Shown here: in pieces, positions 25,285 through 44,084 of the stretch | Layout of the letters: the number at the start of each line of letters is the position of its first letter | How positions within the stretch are numbered: position 1 is the stretch's first letter | Source of the DNA: JBHENC01 sp046262295 | GTDB taxonomy: Bacteria > Acidobacteriota > Blastocatellia > Pyrinomonadales > Pyrinomonadaceae | NCBI GenBank assembly: GCA_046262295.1 | Contig: JBHENC010000001.1 | Span: 496,001 to 560,000, forward strand | Direction of reading: 5' to 3' | DNA length: 64,000 nucleotides | The notes under the pieces: model-generated | Told to the model about the DNA's origin: nothing | The model's database searches: none | The model's input: only the letters and a program-made list of their open reading frames with translations | Program-made: the position numbers and the translations under genes

Positions 25285-26038
25285 AATAAACACCTTTCTT
25301 TCAGGAAAAGAGCTTTCGGCTCTGCGGAAACATTCGACATATCGCGTATTTGTCGCCTTCTTTTCTCAAGCATACCGGCGCAATACCGGCGTGTCGCACA
25401 AATGTTCAAAGGAAAAAGGCCTGCGGCGATATTGATAGCAGCGGCGTCCAAAAACAGCCTCGCCACTAAAGAAACTCTTAATCAACGCCAGAATCCACAA
25501 GTTAAGAGCGATTGCGCTGCACTCCAGATGCCACTCAACTGCACTTACTGCCGGAGAGATCGGCTAACGAAGATAAAGTCCTCGCCTGAAATCGTCCGTC
25601 GCCGCCTCTTCCCGTCGCTAGTAACTACGATACGGCAATAAAATAAAGTGTGTCAATACTGTGGAGAAGAGTTGACATTTGTCGTTTTAACAATTAAGCT
25701 GGAGATTCTTTAAGACTAGAGCGATTCGCTTCGCTGTTTCCGCCGGTATTTCTTATTTCGATCTCTGGCAATTGACCTGTAAAAAGCGTTGCCACGACAA
25801 AACGGTTCTCGTAATCCGCCGCAGTAGTTCTTGCCGTTGAAAAGTATACCCCTACTTTCCCTGCAAAGTCCTCAAGCGGCAAAAGAGAACTCTCGATTTG
25901 CAATCATCTGAAATGAGGATTGTTTACACGTTTCGCCCCCGTATTTGTGATTGGTGTTTCTAGCTGCTTGAAACCCGCCCTGACCCCTTAGCGTTCTGAT
26001 GGCAATCAGTCGCGTTTTGACTTTAGGAGTTAAAATAA
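25285..26038. other. Long intergenic region between divergent secreted-protein genes
   Basis: About 750 bp separate the start codons of the genes at 25284 (-) and 26039 (+). It is lower in GC than its surroundings. A TTGACA at 25672-25677 may be a -35 element, but only a weak -10 follows. A strong AGGAG ribosome-binding site at 26025-26029 precedes the giant gene. I see no convincing gene here. Confidence 0.5.
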
Positions 26039-34768
<8,730 letters not shown>

Positions 34769-34887
34769 TTTTCGCAAAGGCGGGCGCGTTCGCTTACAAA
34801 AAGAACGCGCCCGCTATATTAAGCTGTTCATCCTCCTCGCTATTGAATCTTAAACTTCGCTTTTTCCAAGGACGGAGGACGTTACCC

Positions 34888-37800
34888 ATGCGCCCCGATA
34901 AGGGATTCCCCGCGCGTCTATTCTTACTGCTTCTCGCTACCCCGCTGCTTGTTTATCTACTGTTTTCGGCTTCCTCCAGCGCGCAGGACACCGTTACCGG
35001 AGCCTTTGAGGGCACGGTCACCAACAGCCAGACGGGAGCGCCGATTCCCGGAGCTGTCGCGCAGATCATCAATCAGCAGACGGGAATTACGATCCCGAAA
35101 CGCTCGGATTCGCGTGGCCGTTTTTATCAGGGATTGCTGACGCCCGGCATCTACACGATTCGTGTTTCCGCGCCCGGCTTCCAGACGCGCGAAGTAGTGC
35201 AACGTCTCTTCATCACGCGGACAGGTGAAGTCGTGCCCGTTCCGGTCACGCTTGATCCCGATACGGTCGGCCCCGCGACGCCCACCGCAATGGCGACGCC
35301 CGCCGCGCGTCCCACGCCGCAAACCACTTCAGGCGCAGCAAGCGGCACGCCTTCTTCCGGCAAGCAAAGCACCACTGGGAAGAGCAAGGGCACGGGCACA
35401 TCAACCACCGGCACTTCAACGGCGGGCGCGGGCGCTTCGACCGCCGGAACGCCGAGCGTCGCCGACACGGACGTGCGCGCCGCCACTAATTCGGTTGACG
35501 GCAGACGCGGCGGCGCATTCACCGAAGAAGAAGTCTCGACGCTGCCGCTCGGCGCAACCACTTTAACGCGCACTTTCGATGAATTGACGCTACTTCTGCC
35601 GGGTGTCGCCCAGCCGCCGCAAACGCTCGGCAGCGTGGCCGGCCCCGGCGTCGGAGCGGGCGTCGGCACGGCCGGACAGTTCGCCGTCAACGGCCTGCGT
35701 TCGCGCGCTAACAATTTTACGGTGGATGGTTCGGATAACAACGACGAAGACATCGGCGTGCGTCGTCAGGGTTTTCTGTCGCTGATTCCGCAGTCAATCG
35801 AATCAATCAAAGAGTATCAGGCGATCACGCTCTTAGCGCCTGCGCAGTTTGGCCGCAACATCGGCGCGCAGGTCAACGCCGTTTCCAAATCGGGCGGCAG
35901 CGAGACGCACGGCACAGTTTACGGTTTCTTTAACTCGAGCCAGCTCAACGCGCGCAACTTTTTCGATTCCGTGCGCGGCAACGCCGTCACGCCTTTGCGT
36001 TCCGGCAATCAAGGCGTGTTCACCGGACAGTCTTTCGATTTCAGTGACCGCACGCTCAACTTCTTTCTCAATAACCCCACTCCCATTACCACGCGCAACC
36101 GTAGCGGCGGCGAAGATTCCTTCACGCTCGGCCAGACCGGTTTTGTGCTTGGAGGCCCCGTCCGGCGCGAGAAGACTTTTTACTTCGTTTCCTTGGAAGG
36201 GCAAGTCTTAAACGCGACCAGAGAGCAGAGCTTTGCCGTGCCGACCGTTGCGCAACGCGGCGTTTTCGGAACCGGCGCAAGCGGCATCTTCGTTGATCCG
36301 TTTACGCAAAGGCCGACGTTCGCCGGGCCAACCACGCGCGACGGTGCGGCCATCTTCAGCCTCTTTCCGTTTCCGAACGATCCGGGCGGCGTCTACGGCG
36401 CAAACACGTTTACGGATGTGCTTCCGGCTTCCGGGCGCGGCGCGATTCTTTCCGGCAAACTCGACAATAACTTCAAGTTTCACGGACGCCAGCAATCCGT
36501 CACAGGGCGCTACAATTTCACGAACGACCGCCGTGATATTCCCGCGACCAACGGCGCTCTCTTTTCATCTCTGCGCCCGCGCGTGCGCACGCAGAACTTT
36601 TCGTTCTTCTTTAACAGTGAAGTCACCGATCCGAACTCGACGAGTCCGATTTTTAATCAAGTCCGGCTCTCTTACGGCAGAACGCGCCTTCGTTTCGACG
36701 AGCTACGCAACAGCGAATTCTTGCTGCCGAGCCGGGACTTTCCGCGAATGCCTTTTCTCCTGAACGCGCCGCTGCAACTCAATTTGACGCTCCCGAACGT
36801 CGTCGGAAATAGCCTCGTCGCCAACACCGGCCCGATAAACTTTACGACGGGTGGCACGACCGAAACTGAAATCGGCCCCGTCGGTGAAGTCAGAGTCGCG
36901 GGCTTTAGTCCCATCGGCGTTGATGTTTTTAACTTTCCACAACGCCGCGTCAACAATACGTATCAATTCGCAGATCAATTAACCTTGCGCACGGGCAACC
37001 ATAGCTTCGCGTTCGGCACGGACAATCGCCGCACCGAACTCAATTCCGATTTGCCGCGCAACTTTCGCCCGCTCATCACCTTTAACGGCGCGCCGCAACT
37101 CGGCACAAACGCGGCGGGCAATCTAGCTTTCACAGGAAATTTCGTGCGCCCCGAAGACCTCGCGGCGGCGGGCGCGGCCAGCGGATTCTTCCAGACTTTA
37201 ACGGCGGGAAGCGACGCGGCGATTAACCTGCGTTTTTATCAAATCAACTTCTTCGGGCAGGACGAGTGGCGCATCCGCCCGAATCTTTCGCTTTCGTATG
37301 GCCTGCGCTATGAGTACAACACTCCGGCGCGCGAAGTGAATCGCCGGGTTGAAAGCAGCTTTAATGATCCGGCACTCAGATTAGTGCCCGGCCTCGCGCG
37401 CTTCATCGGCGGGCGCACGCGCACTTACGATTCAGACCGCAACAACTTTGCGCCGCGTGTCGGCATCGCTTACGCGCGCAACTTCTTCGGCTCGACGCGC
37501 ACAAGCATTTTCCGCGCGGGCTACGGCCTCTACTACGATCAAATCTTAGGCGCGGTCGTCAGCCAATCGCGCAGCGTCTTTCCAAGATTCGTCACGGTCA
37601 ACGTCGCGGGCGGTTTAGGCAATGCGACGGGGACGCTCGCTCCGCTTAATCTGCTAAATCCCGCGACCAACCCGGATTTGGTGCGTCCCGGATCGCTCAA
37701 CACGCTCAACCCGGTGCTGACGCTTGCCGATCAAATCAGTCGTATTAATGATCTGGCGAGCGGCGGCAGTGTGCTCCCGAGCGCGAGCGGCGTCGAGGTG

Positions 37801-38850
37801 ACGCTTCCGGCGCGTCGTCTACAGATGCCGAGCGCGCATCAGTATTCTTTCTCCTTCGAGCAACAGTTCGGCGCGAATCTGGTCGCCTCGGCCTCGTATG
37901 TCGGCACGCTCGGACGCCACCTGATCCGGTTCACCACACCTAATCTAGGCTCGAACGCGATTCCCGTATTCACTCGTTTCGACGTGGCTTTCTCAGGCGA
38001 TCCGAGCAATCGCTTTGTGCCGAATTTCTTCGGCCTCGCGCTCGCGCCCGGCACGAGTTTTTCGCCGACGGGCGATTTCAGGGGCGGGCGTCCCGAACCG
38101 ACGGTCGGCGGCGTCAGCATCTTCGAGACATCGGCCAACTCACGCTACGATGCGCTGCAACTGCAATTGCGCGGACGCTATCGCCGGTCGCTGCAATATC
38201 AAATCGCGTACACTTTGTCCGAGACGACGGACGATGTTTCAGACGTGTTCGATGTGGCGGGCGCATCCGCTTTGCCGCAGAACAGCCTGACGCGCGCGGG
38301 CGAACGCGGCGCTTCAAACTTCGATGCGCGCCATCGCTTCTCGTATAACTTCGTCTACGATGTTCCGTCCTTCAGCGAAAGCAATCGCGCCCTGCGGTAT
38401 ATCTTTCGCGGTTTGCAGATCGCAGGCACGGGACAATTCCAGACCGGCCAACCCTTCACCGTCAACAGCATTTTCGACGTGAATCTGGACGGCAACCTGA
38501 CGGATCGTTTGAACTCTGTGAATGGCATAACGGTGACGGGCAATCGCCGCCAACCGCTGCGTTTGACGGCTAATCCCTCAACGCTGCTTGCGCCCATCGG
38601 CCAGGATGGAGCCATCGGGCGCAACACTTTCCGCGCCGGAAATATGCTTGAACTCGATCTGTCTGTGACGAAGACTTTTAAGATTTCAGAGCGGAAAAAC
38701 ATTATCTTCCGCACGGATATCTTTAACTTTACCAATCGCTCCAACTTCGGCGTGCCCGTTCGCTTTCTCGAAGCGCCCAGCTTCGGACAGGCGACCGACA
38801 CCGTCACGCCCGGACGCCGCATTCAGTTCGTGCTGAAATTTACGTTCTGA
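34888..38850 (+). CDS. Oar-like TonB-dependent outer membrane receptor
   Basis: The 1320-residue product has a signal peptide (hydrophobic residues about 12-28, ending SSAQ). A carboxypeptidase-regulatory-like domain follows at 33-125, starting VTGAFEGTVTNSQTGAPIPG. Next is a low-complexity Thr/Ser/Gly/Pro linker (about 130-205), then the plug (FTVDGSDNNDEDIGVRRQGF near 275) and a long beta-barrel ending in RRIQFVLKFTF. Terminal phenylalanine and domain order match the Oar family, which is abundant in Acidobacteria and transports unknown substrates, perhaps peptides or polysaccharides. The ATG at 34888 is chosen because GGAGGA at 34874-34879 is eight bases upstream; the frame is open further 5' but overlaps the previous gene. 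It probably works with surface proteins encoded upstream. Confidence 0.9.
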   Translation: MRPDKGFPARLFLLLLATPLLVYLLFSASSSAQDTVTGAFEGTVTNSQTGAPIPGAVAQIINQQTGITIPKRSDSRGRFYQGLLTPGIYTIRVSAPGFQTREVVQRLFITRTGEVVPVPVTLDPDTVGPATPTAMATPAARPTPQTTSGAASGTPSSGKQSTTGKSKGTGTSTTGTSTAGAGASTAGTPSVADTDVRAATNSVDGRRGGAFTEEEVSTLPLGATTLTRTFDELTLLLPGVAQPPQTLGSVAGPGVGAGVGTAGQFAVNGLRSRANNFTVDGSDNNDEDIGVRRQGFLSLIPQSIESIKEYQAITLLAPAQFGRNIGAQVNAVSKSGGSETHGTVYGFFNSSQLNARNFFDSVRGNAVTPLRSGNQGVFTGQSFDFSDRTLNFFLNNPTPITTRNRSGGEDSFTLGQTGFVLGGPVRREKTFYFVSLEGQVLNATREQSFAVPTVAQRGVFGTGASGIFVDPFTQRPTFAGPTTRDGAAIFSLFPFPNDPGGVYGANTFTDVLPASGRGAILSGKLDNNFKFHGRQQSVTGRYNFTNDRRDIPATNGALFSSLRPRVRTQNFSFFFNSEVTDPNSTSPIFNQVRLSYGRTRLRFDELRNSEFLLPSRDFPRMPFLLNAPLQLNLTLPNVVGNSLVANTGPINFTTGGTTETEIGPVGEVRVAGFSPIGVDVFNFPQRRVNNTYQFADQLTLRTGNHSFAFGTDNRRTELNSDLPRNFRPLITFNGAPQLGTNAAGNLAFTGNFVRPEDLAAAGAASGFFQTLTAGSDAAINLRFYQINFFGQDEWRIRPNLSLSYGLRYEYNTPAREVNRRVESSFNDPALRLVPGLARFIGGRTRTYDSDRNNFAPRVGIAYARNFFGSTRTSIFRAGYGLYYDQILGAVVSQSRSVFPRFVTVNVAGGLGNATGTLAPLNLLNPATNPDLVRPGSLNTLNPVLTLADQISRINDLASGGSVLPSASGVEVTLPARRLQMPSAHQYSFSFEQQFGANLVASASYVGTLGRHLIRFTTPNLGSNAIPVFTRFDVAFSGDPSNRFVPNFFGLALAPGTSFSPTGDFRGGRPEPTVGGVSIFETSANSRYDALQLQLRGRYRRSLQYQIAYTLSETTDDVSDVFDVAGASALPQNSLTRAGERGASNFDARHRFSYNFVYDVPSFSESNRALRYIFRGLQIAGTGQFQTGQPFTVNSIFDVNLDGNLTDRLNSVNGITVTGNRRQPLRLTANPSTLLAPIGQDGAIGRNTFRAGNMLELDLSVTKTFKISERKNIIFRTDIFNFTNRSNFGVPVRFLEAPSFGQATDTVTPGRRIQFVLKFTF

Positions 38851-38884
38851 TTTAAGCGGGTGCTAAGTAAGCATGAGAGCAATA

Positions 38885-38912
38885 GAGGGGCAGGGAACAA
38901 ACCTTGCTCCTC
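38885..38912 (+). terminator. Possible terminator after the Oar-like gene
   Basis: An 11-bp stem with two G-U pairs forms between GAGGGGCAGGG (38885-38895) and CCTTGCTCCTC (38902-38912) with a 6-nt loop. No U-run follows, so termination is uncertain. Confidence 0.4.
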
Positions 38913-39111
38913 TAAAACCGGATTTAGACACTCCCTGCTTCTTAGCACCGCTGTCCTTGCTCAGGGAAATCGTTCGAACGAAGAATCCGGTAAAGGCGGA
39001 GATTCGGGAGCGGTGTTCGTCGGAACGAACCACAACAATTCATCCGACGCGAGCCAACCCTGCCCTCGCGTTCAATTTATCATCGTCAAACCTCAAATCA
39101 ACTCGTGCCGC

Positions 39112-39576
39112 AGATCACGCCGAGGCACCGTTGGCCGCTGCCGATCCGGGAGCCGATCTAGCCGACGTCTTTGCTTTTCTCGATCCCAACGACAACTCGA
39201 AAGTCACACTAGCGATGGACGTAGAGGGCTTCATCGTTCCATCGGAACTTCTCAACCTCAGTTTCTTCGCGCCAGTCGTCGTCTACCGCTTTGAGATCGA
39301 GAACACCGGCGATGCCAAAGCAGATCGAACAATTGATATTATCTTCTCGCGGCAGACTTCGCGCAGCCAGCCACAAATGCCGGTCTCGGCGAAGGAGAAA
39401 ACGTGACCACGCCGGGCTACACGGGCTTCCCGAACGGGCGGCGTCCGGGTGACGACACCATCAACTCTCTCATCTACTTTGTTATCAATCAGAGCAGCAT
39501 CCGCGAAGCCGTTCATCGTAACGATGAGCCGCTGAGCCGCACCTCTCCATTCTTTGCGCCGCCTCATCAGCCGCTA
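39112..39576 (+). pseudogene. Decayed DUF4331-family gene
   Basis: From 39112 one frame reads ADHAEAPLAAADPGADLADV and continues through VYRFEIENTGDAKADRTID, which is the start of a DUF4331 protein (normally 400-500 residues). That frame stops at 39406. A different frame then reads TGFPNGRRPGDDTINSLIYF and ends with SPFFAPPHQP, which is the C-terminal end of the same family. The middle of the protein, probably several hundred residues, is missing and no signal peptide can be found upstream. I infer an internal deletion plus frameshift. Intact homologues are secreted proteins of unknown function. The remnant is the only content of the 790-bp gap between the Oar gene and the terminator at 39637. 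Confidence 0.75.
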
Positions 39577-39636
39577 AAAATCCCGAGGTGGACAATACGC
39601 AGAACTAGCGAGGTCAGTGCAACTTGGCATTACTCT

Positions 39637-39692
39637 AAAGAACATGGGCGCGAGGATTTTGCATCATCCTCGCGCCCATGTTCTTTTCTCTT
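39637..39692. terminator. Strong bidirectional terminator
   Basis: A perfect 21-bp stem pairs 39637-39657 (AAAGAACATGGGCGCGAGGAT) with 39666-39686 around an 8-nt loop, with T-rich sequence to 39690 on the plus strand and T-rich sequence on the minus strand. It separates the DUF4331 remnant from the convergent WD40-caspase gene. Confidence 0.92.
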
Positions 39693-39704
39693 AATACAAT
39701 CTCG

Positions 39705-42700
39705 CTATTTCGCGGCCTGTCCGGTCTGCGAGCTGATGGCGATTAAGGGGATCGGCGTGTCGCGGCGGTAGAAGACGCGCGGGCGTTGGACGCTGCGCTT
39801 CTGCACGTCTGTAACGGCCTCTTCGCCTTCGACGAACGCGACGTTAGCGCCGACGCTGCGTCCCTGCTGCATCTTTCGTTCCTGCATCTGCGGCACGCGG
39901 TTCGTCGCGTAATTCAGCCATTCCTGCAACAGCACGCGCCCGTCACGCGGCGCACCGTCGGCCAGATTCTGCTTGAGTCCTTCTTCGACCAGCGCGTATG
40001 TCAAAAGCCCGTGCCCGAGTTCCGTCGCTTCGAGCGCGGCCTGATAGCTTTGCGCGGCGGTCAGAATATACATTCCCTTTTCATAAGCGAGTTGCGCAAG
40101 CCCTTTTGAATTCATCGGGCCACGCCGTTTCTCTTCGGCCTCTAAAGCCTGACCGGAATTGCAGGCATCCAGCACGAGCAGTATTTGCCCGGCGGCCACT
40201 GTTTCAAAAGCCTGCTCAAGCTCTCTGTCCGAGACGCTGTGATCGAGTATGTTTTTGAAGCCCGCTTCATCCAATCTACGGCGCGAACCTTTGTAGCCGA
40301 GATCGTGCGGCAGCAGATAAAAGCGCGATTGATAAGCGATGCCGTGACCGGCGAAGTAGATCACGACGGTGTCTTCCGGCTGCACATCTTTGAGCTTCGC
40401 AAGCGATGCGGGCACACCCGCAGGCAAGGCTCCCGCGTCGCCTCCGGCGAGACGCTTCAGGGCGGTCAACATATTCGCTTTGGTGGCCTCGTTATCAAGC
40501 AGCGAAACGAGTTCGATTTTGCTGAAGCGTCCGAGCAGGTTTTGCTGGCTGAGTTTCACTTCACCGCTAAAAGCATTGGCGTCGGGCACGGCGAATTTAA
40601 GATTGTAGCCGGGATTGGAGTAAGAGTTGACGCCGACGGCGATAATGTACGCCGTCGCCGGTCGCTTCAGGCTATCGGCTCCCGTCAGATTGAGAGTCGC
40701 GTCGGCGCTTTTCACGTCGTCACGATTAAAGGCGTAAGCCGTGAACTGGTTCGTCCCGGCAATGATGGGAATGCTTGTTTCCAGCATCGTCTTGCCGCCT
40801 TTGTTTTCCAGAACATCGCCGCGCCAGAGTTTGACGAGCGAACCGTTGCGAAACAAACGCACGTCGCGCGCGCCGCTGCCCGTTGCATGATCCTTATCGG
40901 CGGGCGCTTCCGCAATTGAAATCTTCATCATCAGATCGCGCTTCGCAAAGGAACTTGCGCCGGAAGTTTCCGCTTCGTTTGTGATAATCGCCACCTGCGG
41001 CTGGCGACGATCAATCTGCGAAATCTCCTGCGGCGCTTTCGGCTTTTTGCCCGCGAGGATATCGGCAAGCAGACTCGGATAATAGAACTCGTTGAAGAAC
41101 GCTTCGACGGGGCGAACCGTGTAAGTGTTCTGCTCGAAGCGCCACAGAATTTGATTCCACGCGGCGGGCGAGCCGTCGAACAATCCGTCTGGCGAAACCA
41201 CCAGCCAGTCCGTTCGTTGCGCGGACAGCCCCGCTTCGCTTTCGCGTAGAGAGATGAGCGTTGCGGCCAGATCGCCGGATTTCGCGTCCCAGATGCGCGT
41301 GCTGCCGTCGTCGCTGCCGGAGGCGAACCAGCGCCCGTCGTTGTTGAAAGCGAGCGCGTAAATTTCGCTCGAATGGCCTGTCAGCGAGCGCGTCGCCTGA
41401 CCTGTCGCCGCATCCCACATTTTCACCATGTTATCTCTGCCGCCGGAGATGAGCGTGCGCCCGTCGGGGCTGAACGCGACGGCCTTTACTTCGCCCGCGT
41501 GGCCGGTCAGCGTGCGCGTCGTCGAACCGCTGGCAACGCTCCACATCATAACGGTATTGTCCACGCCGCCGGACGCGAGCGATTTCCCATCCGGGCTAAA
41601 GGCGACGGCGAGCACTTCTCCGGTGTGGCCGGTGAACGTGCGCGTTTCGCTGCCTGATAAAGCGTCCCATAACTTGACTGTTTTATCGGCGCTACCGGAC
41701 GCGAGTGATTTGCCGTCGGCGCTGAAGGCCACCGCGTTGACTTCTGCGGCATGGCCTTTAAGTGCGCGCGCTTCACGTCCTGTTGCGGCGTCCCACAGTT
41801 TGAGCGTAGTGTCGCCGCTGGCGGAAGCAAGTAGCTTGCCATTGGGACTAAAGGCGAGGCCGTTGATGCCGCCTTCGTGTCCGGTCATGCTGCGCACTTT
41901 CAAGCCGGTCATCGTATCCCAGAGCGTGACTGTGCCGCTCAAGTTGCCGGAAGCCAACAATGTTCCGTCCGGGCTGAAGGCGAGCGCGTTGACGAAGCCG
42001 CCGTTCGGATCGAGCGTATATAACTCGCGCCCGGTCGCCGTTTCCCACAGCTTGACGGTGTTCTCCTTACCGCCGGATGCGAACCATTTACCGTCGGGAC
42101 TAAACGCGGTTGCGTAAACTCCGTAAGAATGTGTCGTGAGCGTGCGCACGTCGCGCCCCGTCGAGGTGTCGCGCAACTCTATGGTTTTGTCGCCGCTGCT
42201 GGTTGCCAGAGAATTTCCGTCGGGGCTGAAGGCCATCGCAATGGATTCGAGCGGGTTATCGCTCGGCGGCGCGGCCACCGTGCGCGTTTCGCGTCCCGTC
42301 GCCGCGTCCCATATTTGCATCGCATTGTTTGCACCGGCAGCAAGAATGAAACGCCCGTCCGGGCTATAAGCGACGGTGAGCAGCTTGCCGGAAGTGCTCT
42401 GCAAAGTGCGCTTGGCCTGTCCACCGCTTGTTTTCCAGAGCTTTACGGTCGCGTCCAGACTCGCGGAGGCGAGCATCTGTCCGTCCGGGCTGAAGGTGAC
42501 GGCCGAGATGCGATCCGTGTGGCCTGCCAGCGTGCGCGTTTCGCGTCCCGTCGCCGCGTCCCAGAGCTTGACGCTTTTATCTGCGCTGCCGGAGGCGAGC
42601 ATATCGCCGCCGGAATTAAAGGCGAGCGCGGTGATTAGTCCGGTGTGTCCAGCGAGAGTCGCTTGTTCGCGTCCGGTGGTCGCATCCCAGAGCTTGACGA

Positions 42701-43250
42701 TCTTTTCGCCGTTGCCGGAGGCGATAGCGCGTCCGTCAGTGCTAAAGGCGAGCGCGCTGATGCTGCCGCCGCCCGTGAGCGTGCGCACTTCGCGTCCCGT
42801 CACCGTGTCCCACACTTTGATACTACCGTCAATCGAACCCGAGGCCAGCAGCTTTCCGTCGCGCGTAAAGGCGACGGCTTTGACGCCGAGCGCATGACCC
42901 GCGAGCGTGCGCACTTCGCGCCGCGTCGCCGTGTCCCACAGCCTGACCGTATTATCCGCGCTCGCGGAAGCAAGCAGCCGCCCGTCGGGACTGAAAGCAA
43001 CGGCATCAACGCGCAAGGCGTGGCCGGTTTGCAGCACAAGCTCCGGCCTGTTAGCAGCGGGCGCGGCGTTGGCTGTCGCGGAAATAATCGCGGCCTTTGA
43101 GTTGAACGAGGTGGCGGTCAGCGCGCCGCAGAGCGCAGCGAGAACAATAAGCGGCATGAGAAACCGCCGCATTGTGACGAACGCGGTAATTGAATGCGGT
43201 TTGTGGCGACAATCTGTTTGGGGGGAATATTTAGTGGTATTTGTTTTCAT
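39705..43250 (-). CDS. WD40-repeat protein with C-terminal caspase-like (peptidase C14) domain
   Basis: The 1181-residue product has a signal or membrane segment near residues 30-48. Fourteen WD40 repeats follow (about residues 70-660), each with the AFSPDG and LWD pattern, enough for two seven-bladed propellers. A caspase-like C14 domain begins with TAYIIAVGVNSYSNPGYNLK. Its catalytic His lies in FAGHG near residue 968 and the catalytic Cys in LDACNSG near residue 1028, so the protease is probably active. The family links WD40 sensing to caspase-like cleavage in multicellular-type bacteria. The frame is open 54 codons further 5', but a basic-hydrophobic start at 43250 fits a signal peptide better. 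No partner gene is adjacent. Confidence 0.9.
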   Translation of the reverse strand: MKTNTTKYSPQTDCRHKPHSITAFVTMRRFLMPLIVLAALCGALTATSFNSKAAIISATANAAPAANRPELVLQTGHALRVDAVAFSPDGRLLASASADNTVRLWDTATRREVRTLAGHALGVKAVAFTRDGKLLASGSIDGSIKVWDTVTGREVRTLTGGGSISALAFSTDGRAIASGNGEKIVKLWDATTGREQATLAGHTGLITALAFNSGGDMLASGSADKSVKLWDAATGRETRTLAGHTDRISAVTFSPDGQMLASASLDATVKLWKTSGGQAKRTLQSTSGKLLTVAYSPDGRFILAAGANNAMQIWDAATGRETRTVAAPPSDNPLESIAMAFSPDGNSLATSSGDKTIELRDTSTGRDVRTLTTHSYGVYATAFSPDGKWFASGGKENTVKLWETATGRELYTLDPNGGFVNALAFSPDGTLLASGNLSGTVTLWDTMTGLKVRSMTGHEGGINGLAFSPNGKLLASASGDTTLKLWDAATGREARALKGHAAEVNAVAFSADGKSLASGSADKTVKLWDALSGSETRTFTGHTGEVLAVAFSPDGKSLASGGVDNTVMMWSVASGSTTRTLTGHAGEVKAVAFSPDGRTLISGGRDNMVKMWDAATGQATRSLTGHSSEIYALAFNNDGRWFASGSDDGSTRIWDAKSGDLAATLISLRESEAGLSAQRTDWLVVSPDGLFDGSPAAWNQILWRFEQNTYTVRPVEAFFNEFYYPSLLADILAGKKPKAPQEISQIDRRQPQVAIITNEAETSGASSFAKRDLMMKISIAEAPADKDHATGSGARDVRLFRNGSLVKLWRGDVLENKGGKTMLETSIPIIAGTNQFTAYAFNRDDVKSADATLNLTGADSLKRPATAYIIAVGVNSYSNPGYNLKFAVPDANAFSGEVKLSQQNLLGRFSKIELVSLLDNEATKANMLTALKRLAGGDAGALPAGVPASLAKLKDVQPEDTVVIYFAGHGIAYQSRFYLLPHDLGYKGSRRRLDEAGFKNILDHSVSDRELEQAFETVAAGQILLVLDACNSGQALEAEEKRRGPMNSKGLAQLAYEKGMYILTAAQSYQAALEATELGHGLLTYALVEEGLKQNLADGAPRDGRVLLQEWLNYATNRVPQMQERKMQQGRSVGANVAFVEGEEAVTDVQKRSVQRPRVFYRRDTPIPLIAISSQTGQAAK

Positions 43251-43521
43251 GGCTTTTTGACTATTGGGGTGATAGTGATGCTGACGTAAGCGAGCGCATA
43301 TCCTCGAATGAAGCGGCAGCGGCGGCGACAAAGATGGAAAACCCAAGCGTGTGAATCTGATGTTAGAGGAATAACCCGGATCAATTCTTGCGAGAGCAAA
43401 GAAGCGATCCACATCCAGATAAAATGAAGTTATTGCAGGTTAGGAAAGTTGTCAAGTTTCCTGAAGCGAACGAGATTAAGCACGCGGAAGAAATCGGGCG
43501 CGGGGTAGTCATCGCGCCGCA

Positions 43522-43905
43522 TCATTTGGCGAAGACTTGCCCAGTGTCTGCGAAGGCTTTGAATTCGAGCGCGTTGCCGCTCGGGTCTAAAAAAAACATC
43601 GTCGCTTGCTCGCCCGTCTCTCCGGCAAAGCGTGTGTACGGCTCGATGACGAAACGTATGCCCGCCGTGCGCACGCGCTCCGCCAATTCATGCCATTGCT
43701 GCATTGAGAGAATTACGCCGAAATGCGGAACCGGCACGTCGTGCCCGTCAACCGCGTTGGCAATCTCGACGCCGCTTTTGCCCGGCTGTAAATGTGCGAC
43801 AATCTGATGGCCGTACAGATCGAAGTCTATCCATGTCTCGCTACTGCGTCCTTCCGGGCAACCCATCACACCGCCGTAAAAGGCTCGCGCCGCCGCAAGG
43901 TCATT
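43522..43905 (-). pseudogene. 5'-truncated VOC-family (glyoxalase-like) gene, copy 1
   Basis: This copy encodes the C-terminal 120 or so residues of the VOC protein found intact at 46410-46829. The two are 96 percent identical over 378 bp (43527-43904 against 46415-46792; 14 differences, no indels). Homology stops at AAGGTCAT, exactly at the codon for Asp15 of the intact protein. The first in-frame triplet beyond the aligned start is followed by a TGA at 43915-43917, so the first beta-strand of the fold and the start codon are lost. A later GTG or ATG could give a 115-residue product, but it would lack the first metal-ligand strand. Confidence 0.85.
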
Positions 43906-44084
43906 GACTTCACCTCATTTCTGATTTAGACAATCCCTAAGTGTTGACAACCGCTATTACTTGAGATATAGATGGTTTCATCAATATCTAAACATGGTTG
44001 ATGAGAATTCCGCTTCAAGCAGTCTCAATATCTGTTAACCTCACGTTCACAACTATCCAGATAAATTTACAAAGGAACTTTTAT

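Noticed and set aside
25694..25903. A 69-codon open frame on the minus strand (TTG start)
   Set aside because: It lacks a good ribosome-binding site and recognisable domain, and sits in a low-GC intergenic region; random expectation is high.
38860..39294. A 144-codon plus-strand frame overlapping the DUF4331 remnant
   Set aside because: It is in a different frame from the recognisable DUF4331 sequence and shows no family features.
43413..43521. A reading frame from 43425 running into the VOC remnant on the opposite strand
   Set aside because: It is antisense to the truncated VOC gene beyond 43527, and the 5' part is too short to support as a gene.
38930..43937. GATTTAGACA..TCCCT appears near 38932 and near 43922
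   Set aside because: Fifteen of sixteen bases match, but only one short match without flanking similarity; chance is likely.
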